Shown here: positions 22,790 through 33,084 of the stretch, piece by piece
Layout of the letters: the number at the start of each line of letters is the position of its first letter
Numbering within the stretch: position 1 is the stretch's first letter
Assembly: GCA_011009095.1 (NCBI GenBank)
Contig: VTPC01005422.1
Span: 62,001-126,000, forward strand
Direction: 5' to 3'
DNA: 64,000 bases
Source: Ignelater luminosus
Lineage: Eukaryota; Arthropoda; Insecta; Coleoptera; Elateridae
Translations under genes and position numbers: made by a program
The notes under the pieces: generated by a model
Databases searched by the model: none
The model's input: only the letters and a program-made list of their open reading frames with translations
Told to the model about the DNA's origin: nothing

Positions 22790-23523
22790 GTTTCGAAACG
22801 AGTTAAATACAAGCACTCATTGGCCTACGCTGTACATCCTGTGGCCATAAGTTCGTCTTTGTACTTATTTAACGTTTTTGCGGAAGCTAGATACAAATAC
22901 TTCGGGCCGCGTTATCTTACAGGACAACAGCCCAAAGAATGGTTTTGCCTGCAGTTAGCTTTCTTAAAAAATATAATACGAATACGGCTTTTGTTGCACC
23001 TTCTATCAACCATTTTAAGAAAGCTAAATACAACCACCGTTTTAGGTGGCTCAAGGTTAGCTTGAGAAAACTAAATAGTCCACTGGTCAAAATACCACCT
23101 CACAGAAGCCACCTTCGGTGGCCCACCTCGAGCTTCCTTCTCGGTAAACCTTTTAAAAAAAAACTAAACAGCTAAATACGAATACAAGTTGGGCTGCTTT
23201 CTGCAGCAGGTCACCTGTGAATTCAAAGTCGTGCTTCGTCTTCCAATAACCTTCTTAAGTATAGCTCAATACAACGCTAGTAAGGTTATGCCCTCCTGGA
23301 GACCACCCACGGCAGCCCAAGAGTTTTCCGCCATTAACCGTCTTAAGAAAACTCAATGCGGGCAGGGGCGGACTAATTCCTCTAAAGTTGGGTTTCACCT
23401 TGCATTATCTTTCGTTAACCTTCTTCAGAAAGCTTAATATGCACACGGATAAACTGCTCCTCTTAACAGGCCACCTGCTGTGAGCTAGAACCGGGATTTA
23501 CCCTTCTTGAGAAAGCTAAACTG
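22790..23523 (+). repeat. satellite array, left block
   Basis: Tandem units marked by 'aaccttcttaag...agct.aatac' at about 23251, 23341, 23421 and 23503, spaced 81-90 bp. Each unit also carries a hairpin-capable core of the type GCCACC-TTC-GGTGGC and a 'cccaaggtcgggcttcg'-like phrase. Open frames such as 22679-23065 run through the array and are not genes. Confidence 0.75.
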
Positions 23524-24642
23524 TGTTACGTTTCTTTGGAAACTCCCCGGTATATTTATTGAAATTTATTTTCATTTATTAAAGTATGAATTTTATTGTG
23601 TTTTGTATGCACATTTGTGAGGCCTGAGTGATATGCGGCGATAGCGTCGTCACTATTGTGTTTGATTTTCGTGGTGAACGGCTATCTGGCCACGATTAAT
23701 TTCGGATTCTTTCATCGCGAAAAAATTAATTGGAAGTTATCTTGAGCTTTGGTCTTTCTCTTCGTTGAGAGAGTTCCATTCGTTCTTTTGGGATTTAAAA
23801 ATACAGATCTCAGGTATGTGCTTCCTAGCGTTGTCAATAAAATCTTCAAATATGTTCTTTCTTTCTTAGGAAGGCTCCCTCATAAATCGTTTTAGCAGTT
23901 ACTTGCTGCACGAATGCTATAAGCCCACCTACATCTTGGTAAGTGAGGAATTTTTGTAATCACAGGACCCTTTTTCCGTTTTCTTCTTTTTTTTTTCGTC
24001 TGGTCTTCTCCTTTGCTTCTTTCTCGATCTTCCTAGTCGTTCACCATCCGTTGGATCTTCCCCGTTCGTCGGCGTTGGGGACTTACGATCCCGCATTACA
24101 GGCCCCGACCATCATCTGGAAGACCACTGGTGACTGCCGTCTACTGGGGTGAAACAATTTGTTTTTATATATATTTTATTTTCCCTGATTAATTTCCTTC
24201 CTTTCCTACATCCCTCATAACACAAGTCCCTCATTCCTGTAATATTAATTGTTTATTTTGTGAATTGATTCAATTAAAAGAACTTAAATTCATAATTTTT
24301 CTTTGCATTTATAAATAGTTCTTAAAAGTTTATTGTTCAATTTGTACGATCCAAGGTTAGCTAACCGAAGGTTACACACCTGATGGTGTTGATATTAAAT
24401 TATCTATAACTTTTATATTTCAATTTTTGCTTTATTCTATAGAGAAGTATTTTTAACATTTTTATCATCTATTCCTTGTTGTAATCCTTAATTAATAATT
24501 TTTGTTAATAAAGCAGCTAAAATATTAAGTAAAGTAAGTGTCTGTCATTCAGCAGAACCCACCCCCTTAGCCGGGCGAATGAACGCCCCAAATGTAATAG
24601 TTTTTTTGTTATAAATTTATTATAGCTGGTGTTCCCCGCTAT
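23524..24642 (+). mobile_element. probable solo LTR inserted in the satellite
   Basis: Satellite sequence breaks off after '...gagaaagctaaactg' and resumes at 'aactggtaccagtcgcgttg', which matches a unit at 24880. The 1119-bp insert starts TGTTACG, as many gypsy-type LTRs do. It contains an AATAAA at 24507 followed by a short U5-like tail and is flanked by AACTG on both sides, consistent with a 5-bp target duplication. It does not end in the usual CA (GCTAT). No primer-binding site or pol sequence is nearby, so it is a solo LTR at best. Confidence 0.5.
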
Positions 24643-25015
24643 AACTGGTACCAGTCGCGTTGCGTTCTCTTAGTGGCCCAACGTTAGACTTCGCCCTCCT
24701 TTAATCCTTTTAAAGAAATCTAATACGAACACAAGTAGGACTAAACCCTCTATCAGATCATCTGCGGTAGCCCAAGGTCGAGCTTTGTGAGTCATTAACC
24801 TGGTTAAGAAAATTCACTGCAGACACGGGTGAGCTCCTTTTAAGAGGCCACTTGCCATGGTTCAAACTTTTTGAGAGAGCTAAACAGGTACTGGTCGCGC
24901 TACGTCGTCTTGCAGACCATTTGCAGTGGCCCAACGTCAGACTTCAGTAGGACTGCACCCTCTAACAAGCCATCTGCGGTAGCTCAAGGTACAGCCCTGT
25001 AAAGGTCAGAATCTC
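24643..25015 (+). repeat. satellite array, middle block
   Basis: Continuation of the same units ('cgaacacaagtaggact', 'atctgcggtagcccaaggtc', 'cattaacctggttaagaaaa'), ending where the GC-rich repeat begins. Confidence 0.7.
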
Positions 25016-25019
25016 CAAG

Positions 25020-25255
25020 CCCGGCTTAACTGAGAATAAATTTGACACGGTCCAAAAAGCCTGACAGGCCCGAGAGACCCAACAGCTTTACAGATCCTAA
25101 CGTCCCGACAGGCTCTAGCAGCTCAACAAGCCTGACAAGCTCGAATGGCTTGATAGGAACGACAAGCCGAATGAAGTTCTAAACTGAGGCCCGGCCTGAT
25201 CCACACCGGAGATTTGAGCCAGGCCGCTTAAACGCCCGATCAAGAAACCCATCCA
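25020..25255 (+). repeat. GC-rich 9-bp-core repeat (copy F)
   Basis: Left flank 'aactgagaataaatttgaca', core 'gacaggcccgagagaccca' and onward, right flank 'aaactgaggcccggcctgat' and 'gagccaggccgc'. Inserted in the satellite and followed directly by the 26-bp minisatellite. Confidence 0.7.
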
Positions 25256-25281
25256 ACATATGAAAATCCTCCTCTTCGGAT

Positions 25282-25530
25282 CAGGATGGAAATAATAGTT
25301 GTCCGAGCCAGTACGAAAATCACACCTGTCTAAGTCAGTACGAAAAGGATCTCGGACCAGTGCAGTATGAAAATTCTTCGCTTTGAATCAGTATGAAGAT
25401 AGTGTTTGTTCGGGTCAGTACGAAAATCCCCTGTGCGGTTCAATACGCAAGGAGTCCGTCCGGGTCAGTAGGAAAAAGATTTCGGTTTGGTACAGTAACA
25501 AAATCGTCCGCTTCAGATCAGTACAAAAGA
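25282..25530 (+). repeat. 26-27 bp minisatellite
   Basis: The phrase 'cagtacgaaaat' or a variant recurs with its first base at 25282, 25309, 25336, 25363, 25389, 25416, 25441, 25466, 25493 and 25519, giving spacings of 25-27 bp. Units differ mainly in the 'cctgttcggg'-like half. The unit reappears at 25638, 25683, 25719 and 25745 inside copy G. The plus-strand frame 25383-25613, with recurrent QYE, is a product of the repeat. Confidence 0.8.
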
Positions 25531-25539
25531 TGACGACCA

Positions 25540-25965
25540 GAAAAACCCGACAGGTTCGAGTGTCCCAAAAGGCCCGACAGATCCGAACGGGCAGTAAGAC
25601 CTTAACAGCTTGACAGCCCCAAACGGCACGGTAGGGTCAATACGTAAATCATATTTGTTCGAGTTAATCCTCCGGTGCTATTCAATACGAAATAGTCCGT
25701 TCGAGACTCAGTTTAGTGCAGTACGAAGATCGCCTGCTTTGGATCAGGATAATAAAAATACCAGCTCGAGAAACCAACCCATTCGACAGGCCCAAGCGGC
25801 CGAGAGATCCGAACAGACCGACAGATCCTAACGACCAGACAGGTCCAAACGGCTCAATTGACCGGACGTAGGCCCGAAACGCCCGATAAAGTTTTAAACC
25901 CAGGCTCAGTCTGGCCTGAACTAAAAAACCGGGCTCCTGCAGGCCTCTAGCTCAAGGTTAGGCTT
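25540..25965 (+). repeat. GC-rich 9-bp-core repeat (copy G) with embedded minisatellite
   Basis: 9-bp core segments (25540-25635 and 25780-25870) flank minisatellite units. The right flank 'gaccggacgtaggcccgaaa' and the terminus 'ctcctgcaggcctctag' match the inverse of the family's left end. Satellite DNA resumes at once with 'ctcaaggttaggctttg'. Confidence 0.7.
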
Positions 25966-26810
25966 TGTCCGTCATTAACGTTTTTTTAAGCAAACAAGCC
26001 ACCTGAGACGATCCAGAATCAGACTTTGCCTTCTATTACCCTCTCCAGGCTCTCTCGTAGGCCACTTGCGGTGATCGAAGGATAGACTTTTTTCTCCTTT
26101 AACTTTCTTAAGGAAACTCAATACGAATACGAGTAGGGCTGCACCCTACAACAGACCACCTTAGTTGGCCCAGAATGGAGCTTTGCCTTTTATTACCTCT
26201 TTTTAGAGAGCTAAACACAAATACACTTTGAGTAGTACCCTCTCACAGGTCGCTTGCCGTGACCGAAGATCAGGCTTTTTTTCTTTTAACTTTCTTAAGG
26301 AGACTCAATACAAACACGAGTAGAGTTGTACCCTCCAACAGGCCACCTGCTGCAGCTCATGCTATAATTTGGTCTGTCAATAACCTTCTTAAGTAAATTC
26401 AATGCAAACACGACGCAGCTAACTACGGTTGCCCACAGTCAGGCTTCATATTTAATTGTCTTTCTTGAAAGAGCTAAACACAAATACGGATCAAGCTTGC
26501 AATGGCCCAAGGCTAGGCTTCGCTTTCGTTTAACCTTCTTAAAGTACCTCAATACGAACACGAGTAGGGCTGCTCTCTGCAACAGATCACCTACGGTAGG
26601 TCAAGCTCGGGCTTCGTTCGTCATTAGCCTTCTTAAAAAAACTTAATGCAAACAAGGGTGAATTGTTCCTGCCAACAGGCCGCCTTCGTTGGCCCAGAGT
26701 GGAGCTTTACCTTCAACTTCCCATGCTTGAGAGAACCAGACACAAATACCTGTGGTAGCATAAGGTCGGGCTTTGCCCTGTTTTAACTTGATTGGAGCCT
26801 GGTGGAAATT
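25966..26810 (+). repeat. satellite array, right block
   Basis: Unit markers at about 26104, 26197, 26290, 26384, 26460, 26533, 26629 and 26724 give spacings of 73-96 bp. Units of at least two types alternate: one with 'cgagtagggctgcaccct', another with 'gagagctaaacacaaatac'. The array ends near 'gggctttgccctgttttaac'. Confidence 0.75.
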
Positions 26811-29800
26811 CTTTCAGCTTGTTGTCAATGGATGTCCATTTTAATCTGAAAACTGGCGTGTCGGATGTTTATGCCATATGGCCGCTGGTGGTCACGCCTG
26901 CGTTTCTGCTGTTCTTTGCTGGATCGATAACGATATTAGGATAATTACGCACTAATCTGGTAATGAGTATTAGTTACAAAATAAACGAGAAGAGTATCTG
27001 CTAGGACGTCCTTCAACTGAGGGAACAAGTTTTTCGCGGTATTGAAGAATATGACCAAGGTATGTTTAAGGAATTTTCTTAACTGGATCTTTCCAGCAAA
27101 TCGTTAATCAATTACAAGTCCGATAAATGTTTTCTATGTATAGATGAGTGTCTACTATTGTTCTGGATGGACATCCCTTAGGTTACACGGAGTTGCTTTT
27201 GGAATCTAATTTGATTCTCTACTTTCTGTTTATCAGCGTAAAACAAATTTATCCAAAAGCAGCTTTAAATTTTGCATTTCAAACTGTTTCGAAGAACGTT
27301 TCTCTCATAATTTTTGACTGATTTCTTCATCATGTAAATTAATGTCTTGTTAAATATGACATATTTCCATTGGCAGGCTGATTGAAACCACTGTGATCTA
27401 ATTGATCTAAGGCCCTAACGGAAATTTAGGGTATACAGGCTCAAATTCTATCCGGTAGAGGTAGAAAATCTTTTTTAATTAATTAATTTTTAAAATTAAT
27501 AAAAAAAACAATTTAAAAGTAATAGTGGAACGAAAACTTGAAATTTTTTTAAAAATTATTTTATCACATTTAAAAGACAGAATCAATAAATCCCTGTCCA
27601 GGTACAACATAGCAAACCCCTATCATACACTGACATACATTTTAATCCATAATAGCAGGAAGCATTCCGGTCGCACGGAAAAACTTATGACGTTCCGGTA
27701 GTACTAAGGGAAACATTAAATTTCCTACGGGACTTCTAACAGAGTGATTTTTAAAAATGACGTCCCAAGTGGCAGTGGAGGGTTTGATTTAAATTGGTAT
27801 GTGTGAACATTAAATATTAAAATTTCAAGAAAATAAATTCTTGAAAGAGGCTTTTTGAGATGCGTATAAGTGAGAGTTTTGATATATTTTACTTGACAGT
27901 AATGTTTTTTATCTGAAACAAAATCGTATTTTGTTTTGACAAGGGAATCGATATTATGTTAAACACGTTCTGTTACAAATTACATTTGTTGAATCGCTTT
28001 GTAGAAGTTTTGATTTCATCAAATAAGGATTTATTGTTTTAAATTATTATTATTATTATTATTATTCCTTGTCTCTTTTACTGTTTGTAAGGTAGAAGGG
28101 GGGTAAGTGGCTTTGCAGATATTTAGGGATTTCATGGATAAGAAGAAAAACGTAAAATTGTCGCATTAATTTTCTTTTTGGAAATAAACGTGCCGGGATA
28201 TCGAAAGTTTTGAAAATTCGTCAGGTAAGAAATATAATAGGTAATAAAAGTATTTCTTCTACTTAGAGTTTTTGTTAGAAAACTACAGGAACAAAAATTA
28301 AGCGTTTTTGGTGTTTCCGTTTCGCTTTTACCCGCGTCTAACATTTTATAATTCTGTAAGACATTTCTTTAAAAACCGATTAAATCTTTTTTTCATTTTT
28401 TTAGAATCTCTTACATTGTTCTCTAAGCTAACAAACAACTAAATTGTTCATTTATTGATCGATTTTAAACGCATGCAAAAGAAATACAAAAACTATTAAA
28501 TCATGTCACAAGAGTTCTTTTTTAGGTTAGATAGATACAAGAATGGATTTTCTGAAAACCTTATTTGTTAACTTATAACTTTCCTCAACCTACTTGCGCT
28601 TTAAGAATTTCTAAGTAGTTATAGTATGATATCAAACGAGAATTTCTGAAACTGAAGCCGAAAATATTTTACGATAGAATTTGGTGTACACATTAAGAGA
28701 TCTCTCGAGAGTTATATTGAACATGCACTTATATCTTTAACCTTTTTAAAAAATAAGCAGAAATATTTTATAAGAGAGAATATTGCCTTTTTTTTATTAA
28801 ATACCTTAACCTAAATGTAATTTTATAACTAGTCACGCAATACATTTATTTTCCAATTACATTACGGTAAGTTTGAAGTTTACTTATGGTATTGTTTCTT
28901 TAAGCGAATTTGATTTCCGTTTAAGTTAGATACTTAATGAAAAGTTTACAATTCAGAAATATTTAATAAATGTCAGGTATCTTACCTGGTAACTTTATTA
29001 GCTTTTAATAATAAATTGGAAGATTAAATTAGTTAACTAACTTAATTTCTAAATCCCCACTTTGTGATATCTTCACAAGCCGATTATACACGTATGTAAT
29101 TACTAATTAATAAGCAGAATCTAGGCGATTATAAGAAATGAAGCCACAATGACACCATTAAGTAATAACAAAAAATATTTGGAATCCTATTAATTATTAA
29201 AAAAAAGCATTTTCACGCACAAAAAATTCTAGTAATAACCCTAATAAATGACAGAAACACACAATAATACCCTAGAATGACAACCAAGTGCTTTTAACAA
29301 AACACGACCAATCTAAAGCATCCTAGATGACAAAAACCTCTTCTGACTTTATATTCACCATCGTAGAACAATTGACACGATGATTATATAAATTTCAATT
29401 GGCTTGTTACTCTATAACAACGTGTTGACCCTTGCTGTTTATAAAATCATGAAAGGGGTTGTATACGTGGGCACGTTTCATAAGTTTCCTTCCTTCTTGT
29501 GTAGTTACTTTGCTATCGTAATTAATTCTGCAACTTATTATTCGAAAATACCGCGCGATCAAATTAAGAAGAATTCTAGAATTCTTGTTGACACTTTTTT
29601 TGTTTACTTGATTGCAGTTTTCGTTTTCTGTCATGTAATTTTCATTTTTTGCTAATCTTATTTCTCTTATTGTTATCACAAAGTTTCTGCAAGACATCAA
29701 CAATCTTGATAAACACCTATGTACATTTCTACGTACTACATAAACATGTCTATATAATACCAAGAAAATGTTGAAAAAAGGTGGCAAATACTGTAAAAGA

Positions 29801-30560
29801 TTTAGAACTTTTTGTAGGTCTGAACATTCAACTGTTAAAATGTGACATTAAAAAAGATTCGATGTATCAATAGGCTACTTATAAAAAGGGGGACAAGAAT
29901 AATCGAAGTGGGCTGGACATGTGATATTTCTTTTCAGTTAAAAACTCTTCAGTTTAAAGGTAGGGAGAAATGCTGACAAGTTGAAATTCTAAAAAGACAG
30001 TTTACTAACACTTAGCAGTTTTATACTATAAATCTTCTTACTAATCCTGATTGCTTTTGTTTTTAATGTGTTTATTTTGCCTAATAGGAAAGTCTGTTCG
30101 TTGTCGTTTTCTAGAGAGAAATGTAAGAATGCCATTTTGGTTTTATTTAGCTTATGGTTCAAATAAACACAACAATATTAATGTATAAATAAAATACAAG
30201 TACAAACACAAATACGGTGTTTATAAAAGTTCCTGAGTTTTTTCAATAACTAATACGTATTTGTTTTCTGTCAGTTGTCAATTGCAAATATGTCATTGAC
30301 TTTCATTTAGCAATTTAGTTAATCTTGTGCAGAAAATTTGTTGTATTGTTCCACATTTTATTTACTATTTTTTTTATTTATTTATTGTTATTTAGTATTG
30401 TTTATTAACAACTAATTTTAGCAATGCGTGTAACGTGACAAACATTCTAATACATGTCCGGTTTTTCAAAAGGCGGCAAATGCAGCCGCAAGATTAATTT
30501 CACAGCTCACTGGACTCAGGAACATTTATAAATACTTTGTATAACGATCACAGATAAAAA
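26811..30560. other. AT-rich spacer with a TTA microsatellite
   Basis: Includes an ATT/TTA trinucleotide run at 28042-28066. Overlapping opposite-strand frames at 29404-29787 have no recognisable domain. No RNA gene or transposon motif was recognised. Confidence 0.45.
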
Positions 30561-30569
30561 TAAAATAAG

Positions 30570-31930
30570 TCAGAGTTTAATGTCCACATTATTTATAATA
30601 TGTATTCTATCGGTTCTGGTGTCGCTGAGGTAAAATGTTCCAAGTTTCCATCGAATTTTCTTAATGGGCATTTAGTGATAAAGACTTTCAGCTCCGAAAT
30701 CACACTCAGGAGAGGGTGCTCTGTTCCATTTATGATGAGAGCCTAAACAGTTGCCATGTCACGTTCCTATTCGGTTGAGAGTACCCCAAGTTCTGCATGG
30801 AAGGTCGAACCCATATTTTGGAATTGCTAAGTTGGGCCTGTTATTTTGCATATTTTGGCACTGGGTGGTCATGAGAAAGTGCCAATGCAGTTTTTGATAG
30901 TGGCTTTCTGAAATGCAAGCGACCACCATTGCTGTCCTCATCTACTGGTAGTTGTGGGTTGCTGGTAATTGTTTAGTAGTCTCTTAGTAGTGCGTTCTTT
31001 CGGCGTGGGATTAAAGGGTAAATGTGGCTGAAGCCCGATAGTCGTTCTGTATGTGTAGACTTTATTGTGCCAGATATCGTTTCAACAAGTTTGGTGTGTG
31101 GGTTATTTAACTACACAGAAGCACAGTATTTAGCAGCCGTGTACACAAGTTTTATAGCTGTACACCGGAGAGTTGTCGCTGTTGAACCCCAAGAGGTTCC
31201 GCAAAGTTTTTGTAAGATGTTACTAGGGTGATTGTGGTATTTCCCATATCTATCGCTCAGCATGATGTTTAACAATCTGCGTGGAATCACCCGCAAGAAT
31301 TTAAAAATAAGCCCATCTGTGGCCTGGTCTGCACTGCTTCTTTCAGGTCCGAAGCCTGCCTGTTTAACTGGAATTGCTTTGAGTATGTCTGGGCCAATTC
31401 GGTTTAGGATAAGCCTTTACAGAAGCTTATAGGCCGTTTTTAACAAAGCAATAAGGCGATAGCTTTCCTGTTTATCTCCTAGTTTACTTGGTTTTAATAT
31501 GACAATTATCTATGTTCGAGTAAAATCTTGACAGCCAGACTCTAGCTACTCTTCTGCAGCGGATCAGAAATTCTAGGTACATGCCATCAAGGCAGGTGCT
31601 TTGCTGGACTTAATATCTTTGAGTGCGTTAGAGATATCATCTATGCTGAACTCTTTAAAGAATCCTGAAACCTCTTGTGTCGAGTGTTTTAAGGTTTTTG
31701 GTTCTTTTTTGATCTTGATAGTAAAGTCTTTATCTCTTCTTCCTCTAGATGTAGTAACTATGTGTGAGGCAATCTTATTTGAATGAATGTCCGACTTTGT
31801 GAGGGTTGCTGGTTTGTCACCACTCAGTATTCTCAGCAGGGACCATGCTTTTCGATTAGACCATGCATAGTCCAAGCATTTAACTGTATTATGCCATTTA
31901 ATCTATTTTTGCTCTATCATGATCTATTAT
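30570..31930 (-). pseudogene. Jockey/CR1-like LINE ORF2 remnant
   Basis: From 31875 downward the minus strand reads as the endonuclease-RT linker (NRKAWSLLRILSGDKPATLT, FSIDDISNALKDIKSSKAPA). After a frameshift come RT motifs (VILKPSKLGDKQESYRLIAL, LILNRIGPDILKAIPVKQAG). The central palm with YADD is deleted. The text resumes in the C-terminal region (LRCTAIKLVYTAAKYCASV, NNPHTKLVETISGTIKST), then GFDLPCRTWGTLNRI and a final CPLRKFDGNLEHFTSATPE. This order matches a non-LTR retrotransposon polyprotein that normally nicks DNA and copies its RNA into the genome. The remnant has many stops and a large internal deletion. Confidence 0.85.
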
Positions 31931-33080
31931 TTTGTGCCAAGAACAATCTAGAATTTCTTTAATACTTGGGCGCAAGGTCAATCGTTTGTTTTTGCTTTTA
32001 TTTTAAAACTTCAAAACGAAAACTGGCCCAATTTGCTACGTTCTAATATAACATTGAGTTACTTATTTTCTGACCTGGCGAAAGGTCTAGATTTTGAATT
32101 CCAGTCCTGCTTAATCCCTATTCTGGTTTGATCCTGGAGTCTTTCGATTCTTAGTTCCTTGGGCCAGTCCAACACTGATATTTTAAGCCTTTGATACCTA
32201 TATAAAAATTATCGTTGAATCCTGAGAGACAAATCTCTTTTTCAAGTAAGTCGCAAGCCATCTGTCACAACAGTAAACTTCCATTCATGCAAATAGTTTG
32301 TAAGGTTTTTTGAAGCAGTTTCTAATTTGTACTTAACTATGGCAATTTGTTTCACATTTGGAAGTTTGCTGATTGTGTAAGACACTGATTTCTAGTTTTG
32401 CAAGAAGATGCATGCAGTTCGGTCTCTGGCTTTGCACTAAGAAATACTAACACTGCTCCTTTGCTTAATTTCAATTTTAAACATTCAAGTGCATCTTCCT
32501 GCACTTTACCTCATGCTTTGAAATAGATGAATTCGTTAGTAAGGTCACCGGTTTTGTATATCTAGCAAATCCTTAATCCTTATACTACTCCCTAACACCA
32601 ATTTTTTGCAGTTATTTTGAAAAATAAATTTTTCTGAGTATTGGCGTTCTTGCTAGCTATCAGTTATTGTTTTCCTTCTGTGCTGCCTGGATTATTTTTA
32701 TTTGCAAGAAAGATCTTATTTTATTGCGGTCTTGGTGTCCCTGTACCCTACTTGGTAGTTTAAGGGTAACGATATTTGTCTACGCATTGGGGAATTTAAT
32801 ATTGTTTAGGAAATTCCCAGTTTGTTTAGGAAATTCCTAGTTCGCGCGGTGGATTCCTACATCCTTTTCTGGGGTCCCTGAATCTTCTTTATTACTAAGG
32901 AAAGCAGTTTTATTTCAGTGAGCGCCAAGTGAGATGTCTTACGTTAGTGTTGTGTTTTTCAAAAAAAAACAAATAATAGTACATTAAATGTCATGCCCAC
33001 AGGGCTTGCGTACTACATTACAATAACCCTAAGCTGATAACAGCTGCTCTTTGCGGAGACGCCAGCCTCCTTAAAAAACC
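31931..33080. other. unassigned, possibly upstream part of the LINE
   Basis: Minus-strand fragments such as ECLKLKLSKGAVLVFLSAKP are coding-like but unrecognised. They may be ORF1 or endonuclease sequence of the neighbouring LINE, or a different element. Confidence 0.3.
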
Positions 33081-33084
33081 AATA

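Noticed and set aside
22679-23437. Plus-strand frames of 78-128 codons
   Set aside because: They run through satellite units and read as repeated fragments of the unit rather than a protein.
22790-26810. Possible CRISPR-like array
   Set aside because: Units are contiguous and diverge gradually, with no unique spacers; the setting is eukaryotic.
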